Of a stretch of 64,000 nucleotides of DNA, positions 1 to 12,050 are shown piece after piece. Under the pieces are notes generated by a model. It worked only from the letters and a program-made list of their open reading frames with translations, was not told where the DNA came from and searched no databases. Position numbers and translations under genes: made by a program. Source of the stretch: Acanthococcus lagerstroemiae (taxonomy: Eukaryota; Arthropoda; Insecta; Hemiptera; Eriococcidae); assembly GCA_031841125.1 (NCBI GenBank), contig CM063111.1:40808955-40872954 (forward strand), read 5' to 3'. Every line of letters begins with the position of its first letter. Position 1 is the stretch's first letter.

Positions 1-33
1 ATTATTATTATTATTATTATTATTATTATTGTT
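1..33. repeat. (ATT)n microsatellite
   Basis: The window opens with about ten tandem ATT units, truncated by the window edge, followed by a T-run. It is a simple repeat with no coding content. Confidence 0.95.
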
Positions 34-1419
34 ATTATTTTTTTTTTTTTTGAGAATATGCTAGCCGGGCGTCAGTTACGGGCCTGTACGTTTCTCAAAG
101 TTAATACAATTGCGTCAAGCACGAAAGGTTTTTTTTTCTGAAAAATTTTTAAAATGGGACTCAACCCGTACAAAAAGAAACCTAATTATATGGCACTTTT
201 GATTCTGAAAAATACAGAAAAATACAAATTTAATGGCGTGGTATCTATGGATAGAGTGGAGGATGAAAGGAAAAATATCAAGGATTGGCAGACGTGGGTG
301 TAGGAAAATGGGTCCGGTGTTGTTCTTTCTGTTCGGTAGACGGGGCGAGGGCGAAAATATGACGAAAATTCATTTTTTCGTCATAAAGCCTATATTAATG
401 TATGGCAAGATAAAGGGTTCAATGAGGAACAATCTCTTTAGCCTGCTGAGGGCCGAGGAACGCTCGAACTCTCGAGTACTTTTTAGTATGATAATCAGCA
501 TTATCATCTAACTATTTATGCCAAAATCCAGCTTCTCAAGGTTTTTTTTTTACCTGTTCGCCGTTTTTTTGTATAATTTTACTGTTACAAATGTACGTAG
601 GTATTCGTGTAGAGATAGAAGCAAGCCCAATGCCTTATTTCTTATGTGATACTACACTTCGTGCATCCGACGGCCAAACTTACATGTCAGTCTTGCACGT
701 TACATACACAGTGGTAGGGTTGGCAGGTAAAATATATTTTACATGCTCATTTTACATGTAAAATGTAAAGTGAATGTAAAATAAATCAAAAAGAGTTTTA
801 AAAAATTGAAGTTCAATTTTTCAATTAAAATTTTTAAAACTTGCATACAACTGGAACTACAGTCAAAATGGTTGACTCCTTTATCATTCAGTTTTATAAT
901 TTATACTCCACAAATTCACTATAGGTAACTCATAAGAAAGTAGAGTGTTTTATAGAAAGTGAATTACAAAGGACAAGTATAATAAAACAATTTTTTTTTT
1001 TAAATAAAGCAATTCAGGCCAAAACAAATTTTAACATTTTCCGCCAAAGTTCTTAAAATTTGAACTTCAAACTAAAAATTTTCAAAAAACAAAAACTAAC
1101 GAAAAATAATTATGAATAAATCTTATAAATTCCATTAAAAAAAAAATCATCGGACTTTGTAGTATTAAAAATTTTTACTTAAACTATTGTATTTGAGGAC
1201 CTTTCTGGCAGAGCGCATTTTTGCCGAAATTTTGATTTTCGGATTCTCCAGTCGCCTATCTTACTAAATCATTAAGTATTTTTAACAAGAGTTCTTTCTA
1301 GTTTTCGTGTCTAATGTTTATTGTTCGGTTGTCGGACTTTGGGTTTAATATAATGCCGTAAAACCGGGGAACTTGGGACAATTTTGACCTTTATTTTTTG
1401 AAGGCGGGTATACTGCTAT
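34..1419. other. AT-rich non-coding stretch
   Basis: No gene is recognisable here. A 92-codon open frame at 233-511 has no family signature and looks like chance. At about 727-785 there is a small palindromic patch built from TTTTACAT/ATGTAAAA words. The rest is AT-rich sequence with homopolymer runs. Confidence 0.6.
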
Positions 1420-1427
1420 ATTATTAC

Positions 1428-3193
1428 CAGGGCTGACAAGCTAAAGCGAATGATTGGCTTAGCAGAAGAAGAAGCCGTATTTGATTGGCTTGTGAAGCTA
1501 ATCAAAAGCCAATCCTTCAAAAAGCATTAAGCCAATAAAAAGCCGATCAATTTATCGAAGCAGCACAAGCCAATGAATTTTTTTTTTTTTTTCTTCTAGG
1601 ACCAGAGATGCCGAACGAGTCGAGAAGAACGGCTCGTTCCTCGTTCCGTTCCCGTTCTGTTTACATGTCGTTCCGGAACGACGTTCAGAACGGCTCATGC
1701 CGGAACGAAAATGCGGAAGAACGACGTTCCCAGAGTCAATTATTGCCAATAAATAAAAAATAGGCGCGAATTGTCTTTCCGGGGGGGGGGGGTGTTCACG
1801 TCAGTTCAAGTTATTTGAGTAACAAAACTTCAGTAGATATATATCAGCAAATCTTTCCATATTTTTTAAATTATACTTTTCGTTCGCATTTTAAAGTTTA
1901 TTAAATGACGGATAAGTGCAACGAACAGTCGGAAACTGCAGGTCCATGGCCTCAGTTTGCCGAATATTATAAGTTTATTCGTGAGGAGGAGGACGAAAAA
2001 TTTTGTATGCAGAATCATATACAATGCAGTTCCAAATTTCTCCTAAAATAGGCTCTGCATCAGTATATATAATGTACTGAACTGAAATAAAAAATGAAAA
2101 GTATTGTAACGAAGTGTTTGATGGTAGAGAAGAAAGAAAGAGGCGACTTTGTTCTTTTTCTTTTGGTTCACCAAGTTCGAAGTTCCTTTGACAGAGTTGC
2201 CATTTCCTGAGAAAGAATGAGTAAATCTAGTGAAAGATGCATTTTTATGTCCTTAAAACTGTAAATTTGTGAAAATATGCCAGAAAATGCCCTAAGAATT
2301 TTAAAAATAGTCGAAAATAATAAGCAACTACCCATAAAATATACAAAAAATGCTCTTCTAAATATATGGCTCATTTTACTTCAAAGCTTACAGTTCGTAA
2401 AGGTAAGTGTTCAGTGAAGCAATGGCAAAAAATATGCAAAAGCATAAAAATCTCAACCCTGGTTATCATGTTGCGTAGATAGAGAAATATTATTTCATAA
2501 AAATATGTTTTCACTATCAACAAGAATGGCAAGGAAACAGACTTGACACCAATCATCATTAATTTTCGCCGATAACAACCGATCTCAAATCGACAATTAA
2601 GGAACATGAGGAGTACCTGAATCTTGAAATTTGTAGGTAACAACCAAGGTGATTCACCTTGGGTAACAACAAAGGTGGATTCAGTTTACTCGCAGGTACT
2701 TTCTTCATAAAAATAAAAATAGTGCAACCTCTACCTGCAGCGAATTAAGGTGAAGGCATGAAAAATTCTATTTCCTTCATTAGAAATTAAAATTTTACAA
2801 ATTGCAAATAAAAATAAACAATCAGGCTTACGGCGAAATGATAGGGGAATAATACTGATAAGGGAACGGCCGTTCCGTCGTTCCGTTCCTCGTTCCGGAA
2901 CGAAAAAAGAACGGAACGGCGTCGTTCCCTAGCTGAAGGAACAAAGAACGAGTCGTTCGTTCCCGTTCGGCATCTCTGTCTAGGACGACGAATCTAAGTA
3001 CACTCATAAGATAGAGTTTTTGACGTTTTTGCGTGTCAGTTCGATCTATGATAGAAAAGAGCGACATTTTCGAACTGTACGGGTGATTCTATTATAGTAA
3101 ATGGACATGTAACTCGCTAATTAAGCCAAAAGCCAATCATGAACGGCTGGAAGCAGTTGATGAAATTATGAAAAAGCCATTCCCAAGCTAATG
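1428..3193. mobile_element. AGCC-rich hAT-like element, split by a second hAT
   Basis: The left end reads CAGGGCTGACAAGCT and the right end, reverse-complemented, reads CATTAGCTTGGGAATGG. Both ends carry many AGCC/GGCT words. The 8-bp word ATTATTAC lies immediately outside each end (1420-1427 and 3194-3201), an exact target duplication of hAT length. A second element sits inside at 1603-2978; removing it with one duplicated site leaves about 380 bp. No transposase frame is visible, so it would be non-autonomous. The right terminus has drifted from the usual CAG start, so exact end placement relies on the duplication. Confidence 0.7.
1603..2978. mobile_element. Non-autonomous hAT element, 1376 bp, nested
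   Basis: Both termini begin CAGAGATGCCGAACG, the right one in inverted orientation, and both continue into subterminal arrays of GTTCCG/CGGAAC words (about 1610-1735 and 2860-2965). The 8-bp duplication TCTAGGAC flanks the element exactly (1595-1602 and 2979-2986), which is typical of the hAT superfamily. The interior is AT-rich with only short open frames (for example minus strand 2168-2374 and 2371-2643) that show no hAT DDE or BED signature. It therefore looks like an internally deleted or foreign-filled derivative needing a transposase in trans. It has inserted into the older AGCC-rich element. Confidence 0.9.
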
Positions 3194-3309
3194 ATTATTA
3201 CACGCTAGCGCTTCAGGGGAAGAGCTATCATGTTGTGCATACATTTTCGTATAATGTCTATGTGTATTGCTTATCACCCGTCGTTCGTAGAGAATTGGAG
3301 TTATCACTT

Positions 3310-3563
3310 GGACGCTATTCAGCATAAGGGAACCAACCAACATTTGTAAACAAAATGAGTTATTATGTAGTATCGTTGGAAAGAGCATAAAAAGTAGAAT
3401 TTTTCAAAATTGGGCCCCCGATTCAAAAATGTGTGCTCACGTTGAAAAAAGCTTATCAGTACACGCTATGTCATATAGTTTGTACATGGCTCTTGAACTT
3501 CGAATCACGTGTTCTCAAAAACAGATTTTTCTGGTTTGTTCCCTTACGCTGAATATAGCGTCC
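3310..3563. mobile_element. Inverted-repeat element, family A copy 1
   Basis: The element is 254 bp with termini GGACGCTATTCAGC on the left and, reverse-complemented, GGACGCTATATTCAGC on the right. The 4-bp word ACTT flanks it on both sides (3306-3309 and 3564-3567). It matches the element at 12051-12470 along its whole length, apart from an insertion in that copy. No coding capacity is seen. The superfamily is uncertain because a 4-bp duplication occurs in several DNA-transposon groups. Confidence 0.85.
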
Positions 3564-3567
3564 ACTT

Positions 3568-4637
3568 CACTGTTCTTGAATTTCGTTCGTCTTTTGGTTT
3601 TTAATGTTGGAGATAAGTTGATTCGAGCGACCAACTACTAAATTGGTCAGTAAATTCTGAAATTCACCCGTCGAATGAGGAATTTCATAAGCTTCAATAT
3701 GAACTTTTTTCAAAATTAATTGATTCAGTAGAAGCCGAGCTATGCTCTATTTAACAGAAGGAAAAAAAAATTGATTTCAAAATTTCTATGTTACTTGTCT
3801 TAAGTTTGTCACCGTTCCTAAATTTGTATTCCATAACAGGTACTTATCAAACATTTTTTCAGACTACTTACCTACCTTTTACTTTCTTAGATTTGATGCA
3901 TGGGAAATTGGAAACAACGCTCCCAGTCCAGCACTCATATTTATGGGCGCAGCATAGCTGCGCGAAGGTATGTCTCCAACGAGAATTAAAAACACAGGGA
4001 TGCCAAGATGTAAATATAATAGGTAACGAATAAATAACATATCAAAAATGGGATCCCGGGCATGGAGGCCAAACCAATAACATCGTAAAGTAAAATAACA
4101 AAAACTATAAAAGCAATAACAAGGTAAAAAACTTTTAAATTGTAGGAACTAAATGAATTGGAGAAAAACCTAACGATTGAGGGGTCCGACCCTGGTGGAA
4201 GATGGTAGATTCCGAGACTGATACATAGCAATGCCTCCGAAGCAGATAAGGGTTTGAGAAATATAACACAATAAATAAAGAGAATATGGACATAATTTGG
4301 CGGTGAGATACGAAACCCAATAAAACCGAATACACGACCAAAAAAAAAAAAAGCATCTCTTACTCACCTTATTGGGCAAGATGGCCGAAAAAGGTCTGGG
4401 AACATTATTATACTTTTGTTGGGTGGGGGTGAAACCAAAAAACATAAAGGATCAGAGTATTTGTTGCCCGAAATTTGAGTCCCATGGATGTTTTGTCAAG
4501 AAGCTATAATTATTCTTCAGAATGTGTGTCATCTTACCCTACTTTATCTTAACTGTGTGAACACCGAACAATCGTACATATCGTAAGCTACCATATCTCG
4601 TAAGCGTCATCCATCATAAACCAAACACATCACTAGT
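3568..4637. other. Non-coding stretch with no recognised gene
   Basis: Open frames here are short (81 codons or fewer on +, 91 or fewer on -), overlap each other and show no domain signature. Nothing repeated or structured stands out apart from short homopolymer runs near 4340. Confidence 0.5.
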
Positions 4638-4645
4638 GTGATAAT

Positions 4646-5107
4646 AACCATTCCGATCAGAAATTGATCATCAATCATTTTCAATTAATCGGCATTTAAA
4701 AATCAATTTTGCAATCCAATCAAAAATCGATTATCAATCATTTTTGATTAATCGGCATTTAGAAATCAATTTTTGATCCGATCATGACTTTTTGATTATT
4801 TTTGACCGATCTTTCGAATACCTTACAATCGGTTTTCGATCTTTGATTAATCATTTTCAATTAATCGGTATTCAAAAATTGATTTTTCGATCCGATTATG
4901 AGTTTTTAATTATTATTTTAATCCGTTTTCCTGTTTTTAGTAAATTAATCAATCAAAAGCTCGGCGATCATGTGATTGAAAAATCGATGATCGATTGATC
5001 AAAAATCGATCAATCAATCGAGGAATTGATCTATTTTTCCCAATTTTTTGAAATGATCGATTTCCGATTTCAATCGATCATGAAATTTTGAATGATCGGA
5101 ATGGTTA
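4646..5107. mobile_element. GATC/AATCGAT-rich palindromic element
   Basis: The ends are inverted copies of AACCATTCCGATCA, and the interior is saturated with GATC, TTGATT and AATCGG words. A unit containing AATTAATCGG followed by AAAAATTGATTTTT recurs about three times in tandem. Flanking words are GTGATAAT (4638-4645) and GTGAGAAT (5108-5115), matching at 7 of 8 positions, consistent with a hAT-type duplication. The 68-codon frame at 4792-4998 is a by-product of the repeats. Confidence 0.75.
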
Positions 5108-5115
5108 GTGAGAAT

Positions 5116-5593
5116 GAGGGCACCGTCTCAATTCTAACTCAGACTAGTCGTTAGACTAGGGAACAGTGTAGACCGGCAACCCGTAGAGCAGTGCTACCAC
5201 TTCAACAAAAGGAAAAGGAATCTTGAATTTTGATCTTCGTGAATGTTAATGATTCAAATAATTTTTTCATAGTTATCTTTGATCTGCGATTAGTTTTATA
5301 TTTCTAATAATCTTTGAGAAAGTATGCTCGGATCGTTTTCTGCCGGAGTATCGGTATCTTCGATGCGATTTTTTTTTTCAGTGATTTTGTCCAGTCTTGT
5401 TACTTGAAGAATGAGCGCCAAGTTGTTTGAAGGAGTTGGCCGCCCTCTCTTCAATATTCGGAGCTAAGATTGATAGCCTACGTTCTCGAAGTCTGTTGAG
5501 CCAATAAGAAAGCAGAGTTTCCAAAAAGAAAGTTGATCGCAGTAATCAGCTGCTTGGTCAGGACTGCAGCTAGCTTCTGGGGATATGGGCAGG
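5116..5593. other. Non-coding stretch
   Basis: I see no gene, repeat family or structured element in this interval. Confidence 0.5.
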
Positions 5594-5601
5594 TGTAGAC
5601 A

Positions 5602-5747
5602 AAGTGTTGCCAGATCCCTTTCATGAAAATTCTTGAGATTTGATTGTGTTACAGGAATAAATACATCGGAGCTTCCGCTTTTTTATGCGCTAGTTGTTTC
5701 AGAAACTCGTAAGATCTCACGAAATTTCGTGAAAGATGGCAACACTG
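5602..5747. mobile_element. Miniature hAT element, 146 bp
   Basis: The termini are AAGTGTTGCCA on the left and, reverse-complemented, CAGTGTTGCCA on the right. The inverted similarity continues inwards through TTTCATGAAA/TTTCACGAAA words. The 8-bp target duplication TGTAGACA is exact (5594-5601 and 5748-5755). It has no coding capacity. Confidence 0.9.
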
Positions 5748-5755
5748 TGTAGACA

Positions 5756-8091
5756 GCAAAAATGCCGACTAAAATATGAAAGATTTTAGCTGAAACCTGG
5801 AGAAAGTTCTCGTTCGTTCATCAGTTTTGCCAACTGACTACCAGAATTTGATGAGTGCCGACATTTCAAAAATTAGGTGGGACACCATCTCCCCATCGAC
5901 GGCCCTGTGGTTGCCCCCTACGATATTGCTACACTCTTCTATATTATCTTAAATATCGGTACAAGGGTACATCCTAATGACTTGAAATCGACCTGAGTTT
6001 TCACGAGAGTTTTATTCAATGACCAAGTTGTGGCCATGAAAAAAATATAATTTTCGGCATTAAAAAATTGCTTTCGGCCATTAACACAAATATCTGATCT
6101 AAAGTGGGGGAGGGCTCATTTACGGGCTGGCACGTATCAAAATAATGCTGAAAATTCTCTCGTATACTTTTTCAGCTTCTTGGAAAAGCTTTCGACCCCC
6201 CCCCCCCTCCGATTTCAGTTCTTTTTAGAATATAATTTTTGACACTTGAAAAGCAATTTCTAATGATAAAAAAATTGCAATTTTACTCTTTTTTTTTCTT
6301 TCTTCAAAAATAGATGAGGTTCTAGGCTTGCTATTCAACCTTTTCATACTTGAACTTTGTGTTTTAGTCAATTCCTTCAAAATTTTTGTTTGTTTTTACA
6401 GCCGCCTTGCAGTGAGGGATTTCAAATTCTCAATACTTGAAGAAAAAAAAAAGTGTGTTTTTAGAGTTTTTAGATCAGAAGACAGCATTTTTAGTGGTAA
6501 AATAGGCTTGTTCGGCAATGAGCTAGCTTTTTAATCACTAAAAACTTATTTTCGGTAATAATGTCCATTTCGGTATAGTTTTGGTAAAATAAAACTTCAT
6601 AAAAATTGTCCAGTCGAGACACATTATCAGTTGGCAAAAGCAGAAGGTCGTAACCAGAACTTTCGGTCTCCACTTACATCTTATTCGCGCGAGAAAATGT
6701 TTGTTGTATTATCCTTTTAGAATAGCGAATAATAAACATCCATTACGTGAAGAATCTTAATTAGGTATTAGAAGTAATATTAACCACATTACCGAATAAA
6801 TGTCGATGTCAAATCGAGTAATCCTTCTCAATTTAAGAACCTAGGCTACTCGCCATTTATTTGATTAGGTACTATACGAAAAACAAACAAAAAATAGAGG
6901 TGACTTTTGAAACCGGTCTCTCAACAACTTCTTCAATCTTCATTCCCATTTTACACTTGGTCCGTGGAAGACTACTCCCCGTTTCGGTATTTCCACCAAT
7001 GATACAGAATTCCCAGGCGACACAATTTATTACAGCATATTGCAAAACAATGCTCCAAATTGAGATACATACGGATAAAAACCGATAAATTATATCATCT
7101 TCATATCTTCACGAATCGTACTACGAATCATGGAATAATTAATTTGATCTCAAGTTCACGCAAAATTTTACAATATCTTCTGGAAAAACAGACCACAAAC
7201 CACGGGAGCGTAATTCATATCTCGGCTCATTTTGCCACACAAATACTCAATTAATCCTCGATTTGGACACCGGAAACGCGTTACTGCAAAAATTCGAGCA
7301 GACTCAGTGTTGTAGCGTCGGGTAGCCTATACTTATATATGCATATTCGCCGATTAATAGAACAGCAAAAATTAGAAGACTTCTAGGTTTTTATAGTTCG
7401 TGTTCTCGAACAATATATTTAATTCGAAGAGTAAGTAGAAACCGCATTACATAATATGAAAAAACTTCATTAACCGAATGTATTACGTGAACGTGCCACA
7501 CGATCGAGACATCGAGAGGTTGTTCACTTTAGAAATGAAAACGAATATAACTTTATAGGTACAGTACATGACATTCGTGTTATGTAAGTACGTACTTTTT
7601 ATACTCAGTTTACTTTTTCCTTCATGTGTTTCTATGCATAATAAAACTGAGCTGGGAGCAAAGATGCAGGATCCAAGAGCAAAATCACTCCAGCTCTTTC
7701 TTCTAGCCATAAGAAAGATACTCAATATCTCAAATTCTCTCTATACGGTGTAACAATACCTGCCGTTTACCGACCCCCTTCCACCGATACGCTCGAGAAA
7801 ATCAAGTCCAAAGGCCGTTGTATCAAAATCCCATGTAATAGCTCTGTTTGATTTGGAAGAGGGTTAGAAAATTTGAGCTAGTTTCAATAAAGCCCAAATG
7901 TGTTAACAAAGTCTAGCGTGTGCAAGGGCACGACCAAAGAGGGGACTAGGGTGCTAGGGGGCTATAGCCCCCTATTCTTCAAATTTTTTTCAAAATCAAT
8001 TTTGAAACGAAAAAAAATTGATGCCGATGGCCTGATGCGGTTGCGTTGCGTCGTAGGTTCGTACGAATTTACAGCTCATGAAAATAGGTAG
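5756..8091. other. Non-coding stretch
   Basis: No gene is supported. Open frames of 60-80 codons at 6328-6534, 6861-7088, 7060-7254, 7483-7725 and 7568-7753 overlap on both strands and carry no recognisable motif. A C-run near 6190 and poly-purine tracts are the only notable composition. Confidence 0.5.
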
Positions 8092-9457
8092 GTGGGTGAT
8101 TCTCCAAAAAGTGGTCAATTCAACGTGGACGAAAACAAAAAAAAAAAAAACAAGATTCACTTTTCAATTTTTTTTTTCATTGAAATCGATACTAGGGGTA
8201 TTGAGAAACCACATTCCGGTACCAAGTGTGCTTAAATTTGATTTTGGGGGCTGTAGAGTCATTTAAAAAAATTGTTGTCCAAGCTGAAAGACAAATTTTC
8301 CACGTTTATACACAGTGCGATGATAAAATGAGGCGACACCGTGGGTTACAACCTCACGGATCACGGTTTTATGAAGTACCTAAAATTCATCTGGGAAAGT
8401 AGTTTCTGCACGAAGAAGATTTAAAGGATCTTTCTACGAACTGCTTCTAAGTGTCGAAAGATTCACGTCCTTCAACGTGAATACAAGAAATACGTGAGTG
8501 TCCACGTTGAATAATACACCTATTTTATGTCCACGGCGCTTAAGGATAAAATCGCCATTTTCTTTTTCCCATTGGGTAAATATACGAATAATATTTAATA
8601 CATGTTGTTGAATGTAATGTGGCCAACATTAGATATGACATTACGTTTTTACAAATTCATAGCTGTAAATTCAATATGGCTTTTGATGTCCACGATGAAG
8701 GACACCGTTTTTTTTTTTTTTTTTTAGAAACCAGGATCTCAGCGATAAGTGAGTCTCATTTTAGGATACAAATTATCATTATTCCACTAACGTTCTTACA
8801 GAGCCTTCTAGAGGAAGTTATTTGAGGAAGTTATATGAGCCTTTGAGAGAAGTATATGCCTACAGTGGAACCTTCCAGAGCAGAAACGGACTTAGGTATT
8901 TTGCGCTCAAGGCTAATGGAAAATTTGTGCCGCTGACCAGATATTTTTTGGAAAAAAAGAGTAAACATTTTCCGCTCGCGATTTACCTTATTGCACTGAG
9001 ATTTTTTTCTCCCCCCCCCCCTCCGCAAAAAAATTTTGCACCGAGGCTTCAGCCTAGTCAGCCTTATGGGAAATCTGGCTCTGCTCCAGAGAAGTTTGGA
9101 AATTACAAGTATCTACGTTGGAGAACATATCTTCCTAGATACCGTGTTGCCTCAACTTACCTCTTCAACAATGGGAAACAGTAGTTCCTGAAAATTATGT
9201 GTATTAAACCCTTTAAGCCGGCAAAAAAAAAAAAAAAAAAAAATGGAACTTGTCCAGGTTGACATCCACACGTTGACGGACATTTCAGGTGCATTTTCAA
9301 TTTTCTAAGTATGTTTTGCTGGGGGTACTTTTACCACTGTCTCCATCAGAAAAGTTCATTTCCTCAATTTTGACACACTGCGCACGGTATTCCGATAATA
9401 AGTGGCAGAATTACATAGCCCATTTACATGAATTGTCCATTTTCCGGAGAATCACCC
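8092..9457. mobile_element. Possible inverted-repeat element, about 1.4 kb
   Basis: The word GGGTGATTCTCC at 8094-8105 is present as an exact reverse complement at 9446-9457. Imperfect inverted similarity extends about 18 bp further inwards through AGTGGTCAATTCA/AATGGACAATTCA. I could not identify a target duplication. The interior holds inverted CAACGTGGAC words and an open frame of 120 codons (8822-9184) without a family signature. It could be an old DNA transposon or two unrelated halves. Confidence 0.4.
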
Positions 9458-9710
9458 AGGAACCAAATTAGGTCGGTACCAAATCAAGCCTTCACCCCTG
9501 TTCACTTTTTTTTTGACTTGTGTCTTTGCTTTGGCACATAAACGAAAAAAACGTTACTTCTTGAGCTTTACTCTTGAGCGTTACGTTGGAGCATCACGAA
9601 AGAAAATCTGATCGAGAGCTTTCGCAAATAAACCAAAAAAGTGTTTCTTTTTGAGCGTTACTTCTAAGGCGAGAATCGAAATCAAGGCTCTTCATGGTGA
9701 CAATTCAGTT

Positions 9711-9756
9711 TAGTGGTTGACATTTCCATGGAAATTTATTTTTCTTCCAGCCACGT
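9711..9756 (+). repeat. Dispersed 46-bp repeat, copy 1
   Basis: This segment starting AGTGGTTGACATTTCC and ending TTCTTCCAGCCACGT is almost identical to 58401-58446 on the same strand. No terminal structure is visible, and the surrounding sequence does not match. It is probably the conserved core of an unrecognised repeat. Confidence 0.75.
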
Positions 9757-10284
9757 GTAACAGTTGAATTTTCAAAATTTTAGATTATGACAAAACCTTC
9801 AACCATTTTTTTTTCTGTGGTTACTCCAACTGTTCTCTACTATCACCCACTGGTACTTCTTTCTGTCTCTATCTCCAGTCGTGAGAATAAAAAAAAATTC
9901 AAAGACAGAAAACTTTTCAAAATTTGACCGTAACTCGGCCCCTTTAAAAGTAAGAGTATGCAAACGTATCTACATTTGCCGGGGTGGGTTGTCTACTTAA
10001 CAAGTGGATGGGGTTTATTGCAAAAGAGACACCCGGTATAAATTTGTTATCTATTTGTTCATTTCATAACAACTCCGACGCCTGCTTGCCTTTTTATTCC
10101 ATTTGTATATTATATTCTAAAGTTTCCTGACCAAAAATCATTCTCTTATTGTTTCCAGCTTACCACTCTTTTTTAAAAACAGAATTTTGCTCTTTTTTTC
10201 GTAGATTTCAGTTCATGCCAGACATTGTAATGGTTCGTGTGAAGAGCCATCTGAAGTACAAATATCAATTTCAATTTACTTCTT

Positions 10285-10730
10285 TTCAAAAGATAAAATG
10301 TGACAAATGTAAGAGTTGTTTGGAAATGAATGAACTTGCACAAGATAGGGAGAATTGGGAAGCTTCATCAAACTGGTCGTAAGACTGATAACCTTCTTAT
10401 CATCATCATCATATCATACTAAACATGTTATGGTTTTCTTTTGAATTTGTAGAAAGATCTGTGCATGGTCATTATTATGTCGAATGTAGGGAGCAAAATC
10501 TGGATTTTCGTAGGTGTTTTCTTTTGACTAATGCTTTGGGGAAAAGGTTCTCAAACAGCTTTGAGCTTTTTACTTCACTTACTTTAGGCACTCGTACACA
10601 TCTACGTTTTGGTCTTTTTCGTTATCAGTAGGATCACGATTAGGCTTCTCTCCACTCTTTATCCCTCAAAATTGGAGGGTAATGGTATCGAACTCACTTA
10701 AACCAACTCACTTTAGCAAACTCACTTAAG
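10285..10730 (+). mobile_element. LINE 3' end: last ORF2 codons and 3' UTR
   Basis: Codons up to the stop at 10380-10382 encode a tail ending ELAQDRENWEASSNWS. This is near-identical in sense to the reverse-strand tail at 57600-57700 and similar to the tail at 52860-52977, as in non-LTR retrotransposon ORF2 C-termini. The following 350 bp, including the AAATTGGAGGG word and ending in repeated ACTCACTTA units (about 10690-10728), match the 3' UTR of the reverse-strand copy at 57318-57620. This is a 5'-truncated insertion, as LINEs commonly leave. It is not functional. Confidence 0.8.
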
Positions 10731-10734
10731 TCCG

Positions 10735-11810
10735 CGGTCATCTAGTCTTAATTTTATAAAAATCCATAAATCATAGCCCCTTCCCCCCGAAAAAAACAAC
10801 GAAAGCACAACGATAGTAGCGGTACTCGTACAGTTTTACATTTTTCATTTAGGGGGGGGGGGCTATTTTAAAACGGGGGAGCTTGGCCCCCCTTGCCCCC
10901 TTATACTTTCGCCCCTGTTATTGTGTTTATAATAGTTCCAATAACTCGAGAATTTTTTTGTTTCAACGTTTAGTTTTGAAATTGTATATTATCATTGCTT
11001 TTATAGGTAATGTTTGAATCTTTCAATTATCACTACACAACAGCATAGAAAAAAATGAGATCAGATTATATGATTTTAGCTGTATTTTGAATGCTGAATA
11101 CAATGGCGTTATCCATTTTTCTCGAGAATCTCTCGTTTACCGCATTCAAAATTGAAATTTTAATAAAATTTTCACTTTTTATTCCTTTATGTCGTGCAGG
11201 AATAGCTACACTGATACCTATACCAATACTGAACTCGTATGGTTGTTTGATCAGTAGTATCATCTTGATGATACTAAAATTTGCTTGATAGCGGGGGAAA
11301 ATGAACTATAATCAAAAAATTAACATTGGTATTAAATTCCTCGTTGAAAATACATATAGAGTCGTGTATTCTCATGTTACTGTTATTTGAAAAATTTCAA
11401 ATTGTTGTGTTTAGTGGTATCTATCTATACCTACTTTTATTAAGAGGCTAACTTTTTTGTCGTACAATAAGAACTCCTGACTTGCGAATATGTAAACTAA
11501 GCAATTTCGATCGTTTTAAATAAACTTTCTATGCTGCAAGATCATCAACTTTTTTAATTCAACTCCCGAGTTAATTTAACATACTCGTAGGTAAGAACCT
11601 ACGAACGTGTACAACTCTGATTTTGTTCACATCCGCAAATGATGACACTTTGCTCAGCAAAATGGTGTAGAATCAAATTTTACAAGTGATGGAAACTTTT
11701 ACACAATGAAGTACGAGCTAACAAGCTACAAGTACGTATGTGATTTAACAACTTTCCGACTGAAACCCTACCCCATCATTTATGTTTACTGGCTTAATAC
11801 CAGTGGCGTA
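10735..11810. other. Non-coding stretch
   Basis: There is no gene. A G-run followed by C-rich words at about 10852-10915 resembles the homopolymer tracts of the miniature hAT elements, but I could not find paired ends. Overlapping 65-codon frames at 11066-11288 on both strands look like chance. Confidence 0.45.
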
Positions 11811-12013
11811 GCTAAGTGTTATGGGGGTGGGGGTCTAGACCCCCTTGAGACTTCGGCAAATAAAGTTCTAATTTTAGCACTTCCTTTCACACCTCCTCCC
11901 CCTTGTCAAGACCAGACCCTATGCCATTGTTTGATATACATAAAGAAAAGAAGCAATGGGGCACCAAAAAATGATGATTTGCTGCGGCTTAGCAAAACCT
12001 GAGCACGCCCCTG
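11811..12013. mobile_element. Probable miniature hAT element, about 203 bp
   Basis: The left end CAGTGGCGTAGCTAAG and the reverse-complemented right end CAGGGGCGTGCTCAGG form imperfect terminal repeats of the same type as the element at 59764-59990. A palindromic GGGGGTCTAGACCCCC-like patch lies near 11827-11845. Flanking 8-mers CTTAATAC and TCAAAACA do not match, so the insertion is old or the ends are misplaced. Confidence 0.6.
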
Positions 12014-12050
12014 TCAAAACACCGACTTTTGTCCTCCTTGACAAACAAGT

